This document shows, piece by piece, positions 17,728-25,810 of a DNA stretch of 64,000 nt. This DNA comes from Yoonia sediminilitoris (GTDB lineage Bacteria; Pseudomonadota; Alphaproteobacteria; Rhodobacterales; Rhodobacteraceae), in the NCBI RefSeq assembly GCF_003058085.1, contig NZ_QBUD01000012.1:1-64000 (forward strand), read 5' to 3'. Position 1 is the first letter of the stretch. Each line of letters begins with the position of its first letter. A model generated the notes under the pieces. That model was not told the origin of the DNA, did not search any database, and saw nothing but the letters and a program-made list of their open reading frames with translations. A program made the translations under genes and the position numbers.

Positions 17728-18008
17728 CAGACAGGCATCCGCAGGATTTCCTGATATGCTTCAACAACCTTGTCTCGGACAGTCACCGCAGTCTGAACGG
17801 CAAGCTCAGTCTGGGCCAAAGCCTGGACGAGCGCATGCGGGTCCGCCCCGGTGGACATCGACTGCATTGCGGTATCTTCGCTTGCGCGCAGTGTCGACAT
17901 GAAATCCTGTGCTGCACCAACAAGTGCATTCCCACCAGACTCAGCACCGGGTGCTGTCGCAGCTTTGCCTGCTGCATAATTCTGTGCGACGAGAGCATTA
18001 ATGTTCAT
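17727..18008 (-). CDS. fliE: Flagellar hook-basal body protein FliE
   Basis: A 93-residue soluble helical protein linking the MS-ring to the rod. The C-terminal half carries the signature: LVQALAQTELAVQTAVTVRD, KVVEAYQEILRMPV. Length is typical. It lies between flgC and fliQ in the order flgB-flgC-fliE-fliQ found in many alphaproteobacteria. Confidence 0.94.
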   Translation of the reverse strand: MNINALVAQNYAAGKAATAPGAESGGNALVGAAQDFMSTLRASEDTAMQSMSTGADPHALVQALAQTELAVQTAVTVRDKVVEAYQEILRMPV

Positions 18009-18020
18009 AATCGGGTTCCC

Positions 18021-18413
18021 TTATTTCTGGAGCAGGTTCATCAAGGCTGATGACATCTGGCGGACCTGATCGAACATCTTCAGGTTTGCTTCGTAACTGC
18101 GCTGTGCCTCGCGGGCATCGGCGATTTCGATCAGCAGATTCACGTTTGATCCGCGATGATTCCCGTTTGCATCAGCAAGCGGGTTCGACGGATCGTAGAT
18201 TTGCGTCAGTTCAGTCTGGTCAAGCCGCAACTGTCCTGTCTCGACCCTGCCGGTGGCCCGGCCGTTTGTCACAACCTCTTCGAATGGGACCGTCTTGCGC
18301 CGATATCCCGGTGTATCCGTATTCGCAATATTTTCCGAAACGTGCCGCAGGCGGCTTGCCTGTGCTTTCATTCCGCTCGTTGCAACGGACATTGCGTCAC
18401 TGAAATCTGTCAT
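18021..18413 (-). CDS. flgC: Flagellar proximal rod protein FlgC
   Basis: A 130-residue rod protein. The N-terminal helix reads SVATSGMKAQASRLRHVSEN followed by IANTDTPGYRRK. The C-terminal helix reads VNLLIEIADAREAQRSYEAN and LKMFDQVRQM. Both are the expected rod motifs, and length is normal for FlgC. It sits 9 nt after flgB and 12 nt before fliE. Confidence 0.96.
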   Translation of the reverse strand: MTDFSDAMSVATSGMKAQASRLRHVSENIANTDTPGYRRKTVPFEEVVTNGRATGRVETGQLRLDQTELTQIYDPSNPLADANGNHRGSNVNLLIEIADAREAQRSYEANLKMFDQVRQMSSALMNLLQK

Positions 18414-18422
18414 GTTTTATCC

Positions 18423-18809
18423 TCACGAACGTCCAAGGGAATTACGCAATATGGTCATGCCATGCTTGTAGATTGCCAAAGCGCGGTTGTGTTCACGGCT
18501 GACGGCAACTGAATTCAACAGTTCTTCTTCCAACGATACCGTGTTGCCGTTGGGGGATGCTTCGGAATTGGTGGTTGTCAGCACAGCCCCAGTGGCAGCC
18601 TGCGCACCACCCCGAACATGACCAGCGCGGGTTGCGCGCATCTGGTTGGGTTCACCGTCTTTATAGACGTCCTGAAATGCGGGAATGTGTTGCGCGGCGT
18701 AGCCAGGCGTATCGGCATGCGCGATATTGCGGGCGACGACGGCCTGTCTTGAACCGGCATGGCGCGCCATCGCAGCAGCAGTCTGGAAAAGGTCCAGAGA
18801 GTTATACAT
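18423..18809 (-). CDS. flgB: Flagellar proximal rod protein FlgB
   Basis: A 128-residue rod protein, first gene of the minus-strand basal-body block. Motifs: FQTAAAMARHAGSRQAVVAR then NIAHADTPGYAAQH at the N-terminus, and a C-terminal LEEELLNSVAVSREHNRALA helix. GAGGGAGA upstream supports the ATG at 18809. The gap to the divergent fliI start is 85 nt and must hold the promoters for both directions. Confidence 0.94.
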   Translation of the reverse strand: MYNSLDLFQTAAAMARHAGSRQAVVARNIAHADTPGYAAQHIPAFQDVYKDGEPNQMRATRAGHVRGGAQAATGAVLTTTNSEASPNGNTVSLEEELLNSVAVSREHNRALAIYKHGMTILRNSLGRS

Positions 18810-18894
18810 CGGGGATTCTCCCTCGGTTGGTTTCAACGAAGCATTAAGCCTGATTCCTTAAGAAGAGGTGTGTGGTTAACAGGCAGGAACGAAT

Positions 18895-20241
18895 ATGACC
18901 GAGAATTTATTCACCCAGATGGACGCGGCGATCGCAGATTTGCAGCCGACGCGGGATGTCGGACGCGTCCTTGGTGCCGCATCCGGCACTGTCCAGATTG
19001 GAGGTATGTCTCAGCGCACCCGCGTCGGAGATCGTGCGCAAATCCACGCAGGGCAAAGCCGCATCAAGGGCGAAGTGGTGCGTCTGGATGCGCAGGTCGT
19101 GCATCTTCTGGTCGAAGGATCCGCTGACGGCATTTCGCTTGGGGACCGCGTTGTATTTGATTTGCAGAGGAAATTCGCGCCGGATGCCAGTTGGGTCGGG
19201 CGTGTCATGGACCCGGACGGGCAGCCCCTTGATGGGCGACCGCTCTTGCCGGGGCTGGTGCCCCGAAACGTGCGTGCGACACCGCCTGCGGCGCACGAAC
19301 GGCGGGCGATGGGTCCCCGGCTGGAAACCGGGCTGGCTGTTTTCAACACCCTGCTTCCCCTTGTTCAGGGACAGCGGATCGGACTTTTTGCGGGCTCAGG
19401 TGTTGGTAAATCAACCCTGCTCGCTGATCTTGCCCGTGGCGTGACTGCCGACGTCATTGTAATTGCGCTCGTCGGCGAACGCGGGCGCGAAGTCAGGCAC
19501 TTTGTGCAGGATGTTCTGGGACCATCGGGCATGGAGCGTGCGATTGTCGTTGCAGCAACCTCTGATCGGGCGCCGCAGGTTCGGCGCAGTTGTGCATGGG
19601 CGGCGATGGCCGTGGCAGAACACTTCCGGGACGAAGGTAAGCAGGTATTGCTCTTGATTGATTCGATTACACGGTTTTGCGAGGCGCATCGCGAAGTTGC
19701 CGTAGCAGCAGGAGAAAATGCGAATCTGCGTGGGTATCCTGCCTCAACCGGGCCCGCGATTGCTGCGCTTTGCGAACGTGCGGGGCCGGGGGTTGAGGGC
19801 GCAGGCGACATTACAGCGATATTTTCGGTCCTTGTTGCCGGATCTGATATGGAGGAACCTATCGCCGATATGCTGCGCGGTGTTCTTGATGGGCACGTCG
19901 TGCTGGATCGGGGAATTGCAGAGCGCGGACGCTTCCCCGCAATTGACATTTTGCGGTCTGTATCGCGGTCGCTGCCCGACGCGGCAACGCCTCAGGAAAA
20001 CAAATTCATCAGTCAGGCACGCACATTGTTGGGTGCCTACGACCGCGCAGAGCTGATGATACAAGCCGGGCTATATGCGTCAGGTTCTGACCCCAATATT
20101 GATGCTGCGATTGCCTGTGCACCTACTTTGGATGAATTCCTGACGATCAAGGACAGCCGTGGATCCCTGGCCCATTTCGCGAAGCTGCGGCAGGCCATGG
20201 CCACGTCAGGCGGGCTGATGAAGACCGAAGAGCGTGGATAG
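18895..20241 (+). CDS. fliI: Flagellar export ATPase FliI
   Basis: A 448-residue F1-beta-like ATPase that drives flagellar type III export at the cytoplasmic face. Walker A is GLFAGSGVGKSTLL (about residues 162-175), Walker B is KQVLLLIDSITRF, and GERGREVRHFV is the family motif after the P-loop. The C-terminal helical domain ends near AKLRQAMA. It diverges from flgB and converges with the DUF1217 gene 22 nt downstream. Length and motifs are normal. Confidence 0.97.
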   Translation: MTENLFTQMDAAIADLQPTRDVGRVLGAASGTVQIGGMSQRTRVGDRAQIHAGQSRIKGEVVRLDAQVVHLLVEGSADGISLGDRVVFDLQRKFAPDASWVGRVMDPDGQPLDGRPLLPGLVPRNVRATPPAAHERRAMGPRLETGLAVFNTLLPLVQGQRIGLFAGSGVGKSTLLADLARGVTADVIVIALVGERGREVRHFVQDVLGPSGMERAIVVAATSDRAPQVRRSCAWAAMAVAEHFRDEGKQVLLLIDSITRFCEAHREVAVAAGENANLRGYPASTGPAIAALCERAGPGVEGAGDITAIFSVLVAGSDMEEPIADMLRGVLDGHVVLDRGIAERGRFPAIDILRSVSRSLPDAATPQENKFISQARTLLGAYDRAELMIQAGLYASGSDPNIDAAIACAPTLDEFLTIKDSRGSLAHFAKLRQAMATSGGLMKTEERG

Positions 20242-20263
20242 AACTAAGTTGCCTCCCGGTGGA

Positions 20264-21064
20264 TCAGAACAAGCTTGGAACAGACTGCAAGAGCGTCAAG
20301 GCCGTTGAGCCGCCAGTGAAAGTCTGGCTTTGGGCTTCGGAGCGGATCAGAAACAAGCGGATGAGCTTTTCTTGTTGTTCCGGATCGGTGAAGTCTGATA
20401 AATCGTCAGTCCCGAAGATGGATTGCGACCGTTCCTGAAAAATCTCGCGCTGCTTGTCGACATCGATTGTGGCAATGCTCTGCGGCAGTCCAAGTGCGGT
20501 TTGAAAAACACTGCGCAACGGTGGATTGCCCATGATCGAAAACCAGAAGGCATTATTTGAACCGCCGTTGTCAAGAATATCGGCAAGCCCATTTTCGAGA
20601 TTGAGCGCAAGGCGCAAATCGTTGTTTTGTTCTCCAACCGCCTTTTCGAATTGCCTATCTTCGTAGCGGCTGATGATTTCTTCTGAAAATATCTCCAGAA
20701 TAGTGTTCGGAATTGCGTTTTCGCCAAAACCAAATGCCGCAGTCAGGTCGCGATAGCGGGGGTCAGTCAAGCGGTTCGCCAAAGCCTCGTCATCAACCGT
20801 ACCTTCCTCAAGGATCGTCTTGATGAAGAATTTGTTGTTTATGTCATCATCCAGACCAAAGGCACCTAGCGCCACCTCCAGCAGTCTGCGGTCATCGACC
20901 AGTTCTTCTGCCGTGCTGATACCAGCAATCTTTTCGCGAAAATAGTCAGTTGCACGTACGACGGGCTGGCTTTCATCGAACGCCTTCTGCTGGTTTTCAA
21001 TTGTGCGGTCCAGAAAGCGCCACCCGACATAGCCGGTCAAGGGAACGACGGGTTGAAAACTCAT
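20264..21064 (-). CDS. DUF1217 family flagellar-cluster protein
   Basis: A 266-residue protein of the DUF1217 family, seen almost only in alphaproteobacterial flagellar clusters. The protein is helical and acidic, with segments such as VRATDYFREKIAGISTAEEL, ALGAFGLDDDINNKFFIKTI and GNPPLRSVFQTALGLP. There is no signal peptide or membrane segment. The function is unknown; context suggests a structural or export-linked role. Its ATG overlaps the flbT stop by 4 nt, so it is the last gene of the flaF-flbT-DUF1217 unit. Confidence 0.88.
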   Translation of the reverse strand: MSFQPVVPLTGYVGWRFLDRTIENQQKAFDESQPVVRATDYFREKIAGISTAEELVDDRRLLEVALGAFGLDDDINNKFFIKTILEEGTVDDEALANRLTDPRYRDLTAAFGFGENAIPNTILEIFSEEIISRYEDRQFEKAVGEQNNDLRLALNLENGLADILDNGGSNNAFWFSIMGNPPLRSVFQTALGLPQSIATIDVDKQREIFQERSQSIFGTDDLSDFTDPEQQEKLIRLFLIRSEAQSQTFTGGSTALTLLQSVPSLF

Positions 21065-21465
21065 GATTGATGCCCCGCCAGTAGTCGGGCCTCTCTTGGG
21101 AGGAGATTGCGCAGCGATTTCAATGCGCGATAGAAGTCATGACGTGTGACGGCATCGGTTGCTGCGTCCAGATGGATGCGGCTGTCATCGTCGCGCAACG
21201 CTTGGCTGAGTTGCTCTACCCCGCGAAGGATTTGATGGCGTGCATCCTCTTCCGTCACATCACCGGCAAGCACAAGTTGGGCAATGTAGCACACCCGGCG
21301 CACCGGCGTGTTCACTTCTTCGGGGTGGATTGCATCACGCAGCCGCAGGATGTTTGCGTTGGGTGTGAGGATCGACAAACGACTGCGCCGATCACCATTT
21401 TCAATCACGGCACCATTCACAAGAACGCGCTCTTTGGGGTTCAACTTCAGCACCAATCCAGACAT
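21061..21465 (-). CDS. flbT: Flagellin synthesis repressor FlbT
   Basis: A 134-residue FlbT-family protein. It opens MSGLVLKLNPKERVLVNGAV and has the GDRRSRLSILTPNANILRLR core typical of the family. In Caulobacter FlbT destabilises flagellin mRNA through its 5' untranslated region and couples flagellin synthesis to hook completion. Here it lies between flaF and DUF1217 and just downstream of flagellin, the standard order. Start and stop overlap both neighbours by 1-4 nt. Confidence 0.95.
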   Translation of the reverse strand: MSGLVLKLNPKERVLVNGAVIENGDRRSRLSILTPNANILRLRDAIHPEEVNTPVRRVCYIAQLVLAGDVTEEDARHQILRGVEQLSQALRDDDSRIHLDAATDAVTRHDFYRALKSLRNLLPREARLLAGHQS

Positions 21466-21839
21466 TATGCTGCACCATGTCCGTTCAATCCGCGTAAAAC
21501 GGCCGTGTTTATATCGATCAACGCCTCAAGGCCTGCCCTGCGTTCCAGCACTTTGCGACTATGTTGTTCGGTGAATTCAGCCAGATAAAATAACTGCGCA
21601 CGTAATGCTTGTGGCAGTCCATTGTCATCGTCGGCGACATCAATGGCAAGTGCTCTCCACATGCGGCGATTATCGTCCAATGCCGAAACAAGAGCAGGGA
21701 AATTTTCGGGGTATGCCTTTGCAGCCTGTGTCATCCTTGCCGTTATCTGGCTGATGAGTTGCGCTTCAATAGACCGATTTGTGCGGATTCCGCGTTGTGT
21801 TGGCGCGTATGCTTGACGAGCTTGTTCTATAACGTTCAC
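21465..21839 (-). CDS. flaF: Flagellar biosynthesis regulator FlaF
   Basis: A 124-residue FlaF-family protein, an activator or chaperone-like partner for flagellin production opposing FlbT. The family opening VIEQARQAYAP is clear, with RTNRSIEAQLISQITARM and LPQALRAQLFYLAEFTEQHS further on. I place the start at the GTG at 21839 because GGAAGGA lies 7 nt upstream and the product then begins MNVIEQARQAY, as in relatives; an ATG at 21857 has no ribosome binding site. It overlaps flbT by one base. Confidence 0.92.
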   Translation of the reverse strand: MNVIEQARQAYAPTQRGIRTNRSIEAQLISQITARMTQAAKAYPENFPALVSALDDNRRMWRALAIDVADDDNGLPQALRAQLFYLAEFTEQHSRKVLERRAGLEALIDINTAVLRGLNGHGAA

Positions 21840-21930
21840 GAAATGTCCTTCCGACATGGATTTGAACGAGGCACGGTTTTACCGCGACAGGGGGGATGAT
21901 GGCGCCATCCACTGGCGCCACCAATTCAGC

Positions 21931-22773
21931 TTACCGGAACAGCGACAAGATCGTCTGTGGTGCCTGGTTGGCAATCGAGAGTGACTGCACACCCAGTTGT
22001 TGCTGCACCTGCAATGCCTGCAAACGTGCCGATGCTTCTTCCATGTCGGCGTCAACAAGCGCACCGATACCGGATTTCATGGCATCACTCAGTTTGCCGA
22101 TGAACATGTTCTGGTCGCTCAGGCGTTTTGCTGATGCGCCCAGCGCGGCCGCACCATCAATGGCTGTCGTCAAGTAACCTTCGATTTCGCCAAGCGCGGT
22201 TGCCGCATCAGCAGCAGACGCAATTGCTGTCAGGTTGCCTTCGATATCTACGGCCTCAAGATCAACCGTGGCGATAGCGACAGTCGACGCCGTTGGTGCG
22301 GCGGTACCGACCCGGTCAAGCGAGGTCAGAACCGTCAGGCTAGTTGCACCATTTCCATCGACATCCGTTGCCAGCAGGTTTGCACCATTGAACTGAGAAG
22401 CTCCGATGATCGAGGTGATCTGCGCTGTTTTCTCGGCCATGTCGGACTGAATCTGAGTAAAGTTCACGTTTTCAGACTGGGCCGAAACCGCAAGTTGCTT
22501 CATCTCTTTCAGCGTTTCAACAATCTGCTCTGCACCTGCGGAAGCAACGGCAACTGTGGATTCACCAAGCGACAGGCTGTCGGAAATCGCCTTAAAGCCG
22601 GTGACGTCAGACTCCATAACCTTGGAAATCGCCCAGATCGCGGAGTTGTCTTGGGCACTCGCAACTTCTTTACCAGTTGAAATCATCGACTGGGTCTTAC
22701 CTAGGTTGGAATTAATGCTTTTGAGGGTCTGCAATGCTACCATTGCGCTGTTGTTTGTCAGAATACTGGACAT
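21931..22773 (-). CDS. Flagellin
   Basis: A 280-residue flagellin, the filament subunit. Conserved D0/D1 ends are present: SSILTNNSAMVALQTLKSIN at the N-terminus and EEASARLQALQVQQQLGVQS with LSIANQAPQTILSLFR at the C-terminus. The central variable domain is short and Ala/Thr-rich, as in other alphaproteobacteria. AAAGGA 10 nt upstream marks the start. The gene is single here, with a 200-nt leader region and flaF/flbT downstream. Confidence 0.97.
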   Translation of the reverse strand: MSSILTNNSAMVALQTLKSINSNLGKTQSMISTGKEVASAQDNSAIWAISKVMESDVTGFKAISDSLSLGESTVAVASAGAEQIVETLKEMKQLAVSAQSENVNFTQIQSDMAEKTAQITSIIGASQFNGANLLATDVDGNGATSLTVLTSLDRVGTAAPTASTVAIATVDLEAVDIEGNLTAIASAADAATALGEIEGYLTTAIDGAAALGASAKRLSDQNMFIGKLSDAMKSGIGALVDADMEEASARLQALQVQQQLGVQSLSIANQAPQTILSLFR

Positions 22774-22793
22774 GTTTCATGGTCCTTTCATTA

Positions 22794-22806
22794 GGCGCTT
22801 TGCGCC
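22794..22806 (-). promoter_or_regulatory. Stem-loop in the flagellin leader
   Basis: GGCGC (22794-22798) and GCGCC (22802-22806) form a perfect 5-bp stem with a 3-nt loop, ending about 20 nt before the flagellin ATG and just ahead of the ribosome binding site. It is well placed to be the leader structure through which FlbT controls flagellin mRNA in relatives. This is inferred from position only. Confidence 0.4.
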
Positions 22807-22975
22807 GTTTAGTTCGGGAATTTGCGCATTCACGCAGTCGAAACGTCATTCTGACGAGGTTCGCTTACTCTTTTTCTAAGTCAGCCAGCCTTTCTAGCGA
22901 TATGGGCAAATTGCCATTACGAAGCTGAACAAATTCTTAATTCTTCAAGTCCTAATTCAGCCAATTTGACCCAAC

Positions 22976-23317
22976 TTACGCCTTTCGCTCGACCGCCCGA
23001 CGCGGCGTTTTGACGTTAGCCATCTGGCCCGCCTGATCGTAGAAGGACAGATTCTCGCGCACGTTCTGCAATTCAGCCAGTCGTTCGCGCGCTGCAGCCA
23101 CACCGCGCACGGCTGCCGAAAGGAACATCTGGTTTTCCAGCAATTTTTTTCGGATTTGTGCCAGATCAGTGTCGGTCAGCTCCCGCATTAAGGGCGATTC
23201 AAAGAAACGATTCTTTTGGTCGGCCAACCCATCCAGAACCTCAAATTGCCCAGCCCGCAAAGCAAGGCGTTCCTGTTCCAGCAAGTCGATCACCTGTTCA
23301 GCCAAATTTTCAGCCAT
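22976..23317 (-). CDS. flgN: FlgN-like flagellar export chaperone
   Basis: A 113-residue helical protein of FlgN type, likely chaperone for the hook-filament junction proteins FlgK and FlgL. Marks are the heptad-rich LAEQVIDLLEQERLALRAGQ start, FEVLDGLADQKNRFFE, and a second long helix through RKKLLENQMFLSAAVRGVAA. FlgN proteins vary greatly in sequence, so the call relies on size, helical pattern and position. Its start overlaps the FlgJ-type gene by 8 nt. flgK and flgL are not in this window. Confidence 0.78.
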   Translation of the reverse strand: MAENLAEQVIDLLEQERLALRAGQFEVLDGLADQKNRFFESPLMRELTDTDLAQIRKKLLENQMFLSAAVRGVAAARERLAELQNVRENLSFYDQAGQMANVKTPRRAVERKA

Positions 23318-23603
23318 CCATCCGCACTTTCATGGCCTCGAAAAGTGCTTGTGCCAGCCCGATTCCCCCCGCCTTGACCATTTCTGCAGCCTGCGCTTCC
23401 CGTAAGAACGAGGCGAACTGATCTTCACCCGCGCCTCCTCCAAAGGATTGGCGCGGCGCCCCAACGCCCGCTGATTTCAGCATCTCGGCAAGAAAGGTTG
23501 CTTCCATTTTTTGCGCAGCGTCGCGCAATTTTGCGTCGCCCTGAACAAATTCGGGCAAGATCGCTTGCCCGCGCGGCGGTGGTAATGCCGGGATCGTCGT
23601 CAT
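23310..23603 (-). CDS. FlgJ-type rod-binding protein (no muramidase domain)
   Basis: A 97-residue protein that matches the N-terminal rod-binding domain of FlgJ (also called CheL in some alphaproteobacteria). The core is KLRDAAQKMEATFLAEMLKS, followed by FASFLREAQAAEMVKAGGIG and LAQALFEAMK. It caps the rod during assembly. As usual in this class, the C-terminal peptidoglycan hydrolase domain of enteric FlgJ is missing, so a separate lytic enzyme must open the wall. It is the first gene of a two-gene unit with flgN. Confidence 0.9.
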   Translation of the reverse strand: MTTIPALPPPRGQAILPEFVQGDAKLRDAAQKMEATFLAEMLKSAGVGAPRQSFGGGAGEDQFASFLREAQAAEMVKAGGIGLAQALFEAMKVRMDG

Positions 23604-23707
23604 TCGGATTCTCCGTGTTGATCTTTTTCCCTTTTCGCAGGCAGCCGTAAAGAATCAGTAAGTTTTTTGAGCGAAACAGAGAGCGAACAGATTCTATCGG
23701 AGAACCG

Positions 23708-25114
23708 ATGATACCCTTAATCGCACCACAGGGGCCGACAATCGCACCACAAGGGCCGCCCCCCCCCTCGAAAGTCGTCACAGGCGATAACGAGTCAGAA
23801 ACGACTGAAGGCGAAGTATTTGCAGCGGTCTTTGCCGATGGCGAAGATGTTGCGGAAGACAACGCACTCTCTGGCGAACCGAAGTCCGGGGATGGGCAGA
23901 CACTGCCTGATCACAAGGCAGAAGAAGTGACCTTAGCGAGCGATCCGGAGGCTTCTGTTGCGCCTGATACGGTGGCCTTGGGTGCCAAGGATCAGAAAGA
24001 GAGTGGTGCAGCAAAATTTCATACCGAAGCCCCAGTTGCACACAATAAAGCACAAAAGTTGAGCGAGAGTTCGGCCCCTCTGATTTTCGATACAGAGCAA
24101 GCGAAGACACAGGTCGACGCAAAATTTAGCGTTGAAACCAAAACTGATACCAAAACCGGGAAAGCCTTTTTCCCTCTTTTGGCTGGGGCAGAGACAGAGC
24201 ATAAAGTTGGGAAAGAGATAGCGTACAAGAGTGTAAGCCAAAATATTGTCGAAGGCCGACTGTCCGAGATTGACCAGAAACAGAATCTGGCTGCCGCCAA
24301 AGAGAACACGGGCGGCAAACCAGAAATCACCAACAAGTCAGTCAAACAGCCACAAATTGAAACGCCGCTGCCACAAAGAGTTGGGGCGGAAACGAAAACG
24401 CTGCCGATAGCTGCGTCGCATGTGGCAGCAGTGAAGCCGCAAATCCCGGCAGAGCCAGAGATGCGACCGCACAAGACGGGGGTTGAAAAGGACGGCCAGA
24501 CCCTTCTTGGTCCCCTCAACAGCGCCACGAATAGTGCGACACCCGTCGCAAATCCATGGAATATGACGCAGATCCAGCAGATGCTTGTCCCGCAGAATGC
24601 GTCGGTCCTGGTAACAACTGAAAAGGCAGAGGCCGCAAACGACGCACTGCCGCTACTTTCATCAAGTGACAAGCCGCACGTGACGCCGCACACTGCAACC
24701 GTAGCGCCCACTACGGCTGGCCCAGAGACAGCACGCCATGTGGCCAGCCAAATTGCTGTCGCGATCAGGGCAGAACCGGGCAGGGCGACCGAGATTGTGC
24801 TGAACCCACCTGAACTTGGTCGGGTCAAGCTTAGCCTGAAGGCTGTTGACGGGGTGATTACCCTGAATGTTGCAGCCGAACGGCAGGAAACCATTGACCT
24901 GATGCGCCGTCACATCGATACGCTTACGCAAGAGTTCAAGTCATTAGGATACAATGATATTTCGTTTTCCTTCTCCGAAAGAGAAGAGGCTGAGGCCGAA
25001 GACGCACCGAGCAATGACGGCGATCAACTGAAAACTGACGACCTACAGCCGAAAGAGGGAAAACAGACGTTGCGACCAGCGATCGCGACGACTGGCCTCG
25101 ACCTCAGACTTTAA
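23708..25114 (+). CDS. fliK: Flagellar hook-length control protein FliK
   Basis: A 468-residue protein. The first 330 residues are a disordered, Thr/Glu/Lys-rich ruler region, and the C-terminal hook domain (about 345-430) is recognisable: RATEIVLNPPELGRVKLSLK, then VAAERQETIDLMRRHIDTLT. FliK measures hook length and switches export from hook to filament proteins. The start contains a short tandem repeat, IAPQGPTIAPQGP, mirrored by a near-identical DNA repeat at about 23719-23757. It is followed after 9 nt by flgD. Confidence 0.92.
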   Translation: MIPLIAPQGPTIAPQGPPPPSKVVTGDNESETTEGEVFAAVFADGEDVAEDNALSGEPKSGDGQTLPDHKAEEVTLASDPEASVAPDTVALGAKDQKESGAAKFHTEAPVAHNKAQKLSESSAPLIFDTEQAKTQVDAKFSVETKTDTKTGKAFFPLLAGAETEHKVGKEIAYKSVSQNIVEGRLSEIDQKQNLAAAKENTGGKPEITNKSVKQPQIETPLPQRVGAETKTLPIAASHVAAVKPQIPAEPEMRPHKTGVEKDGQTLLGPLNSATNSATPVANPWNMTQIQQMLVPQNASVLVTTEKAEAANDALPLLSSSDKPHVTPHTATVAPTTAGPETARHVASQIAVAIRAEPGRATEIVLNPPELGRVKLSLKAVDGVITLNVAAERQETIDLMRRHIDTLTQEFKSLGYNDISFSFSEREEAEAEDAPSNDGDQLKTDDLQPKEGKQTLRPAIATTGLDLRL

Positions 25115-25123
25115 GGGAAGAAC

Positions 25124-25795
25124 ATGGAAGTTTCACAAACCAATCGTCTTGCGTCGCCGCCACCTGTGCCTGCAGCACAAGCTGCAGATGCAAAGGGCGA
25201 GATCAGCTCAGATTTTGAGACATTTCTTAGAATGTTGACGGTTCAAATGCAAAATCAAGACCCACTCAACCCGGTCGAATCCTCAGACTTTGCAGTTCAG
25301 CTCGCCACCTTCTCTGGTGTCGAACAAGCTGTGTTGACCAATGACTTGCTGAAGCAGATGACAGCGCAGGTAAACGGCAGCAGTCTGGCGGATATGGCAA
25401 ATTGGGTCGGGAAAGAAGCACGCGCCCCTGCGGCCGCGAACTTCATCGGTGATCCGATCACCATAACACCGAATCCCCAATCAAACGCTGATCGGGCGGA
25501 GATAATCGTGCGCAATGCATCCGGCGTCGAAGTCGAACGTTTTCCGGTGCCGGTTGCCGCGGGTCCGGTCACTTGGGACGGGCTTGCCGACTCCGGGTTC
25601 CCGCACCCACTTGGCCTTTATACATTTGAAGTGGCAAGCATGTCTGGGGAAGAGCTTCTCGACCAGTCGCAGGTCGAGATTTACAGCACAGTGACTGAAG
25701 TCAGGAGTCAAGGCGGGCAGACTGTGCTAATCCTTGAAGGTGGGTCAGAGATCGGGACTGATCAGGTCACCGCACTTCGCGCGCCAACTGCCTAA
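25124..25795 (+). CDS. flgD: Flagellar hook assembly protein FlgD
   Basis: A 223-residue hook-cap protein. The conserved N-terminal motif is FETFLRMLTVQMQNQDPLNP, followed by FAVQLATFSGVEQAVLTNDL; the second half carries the FlgD tudor/Ig-like domains, VTWDGLADSGFPHPLGLYTF. FlgD caps the growing hook so FlgE subunits can insert. It is the second gene of the fliK-flgD unit. flgE is not present nearby, so the hook gene must lie elsewhere. Confidence 0.95.
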   Translation: MEVSQTNRLASPPPVPAAQAADAKGEISSDFETFLRMLTVQMQNQDPLNPVESSDFAVQLATFSGVEQAVLTNDLLKQMTAQVNGSSLADMANWVGKEARAPAAANFIGDPITITPNPQSNADRAEIIVRNASGVEVERFPVPVAAGPVTWDGLADSGFPHPLGLYTFEVASMSGEELLDQSQVEIYSTVTEVRSQGGQTVLILEGGSEIGTDQVTALRAPTA

Positions 25796-25810
25796 AGAAC
25801 GAGCCTACTA

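Noticed and set aside
24019-24894. 291-codon minus frame inside fliK
   Set aside because: Cys/Ser-rich shadow on the opposite strand of a low-complexity gene.
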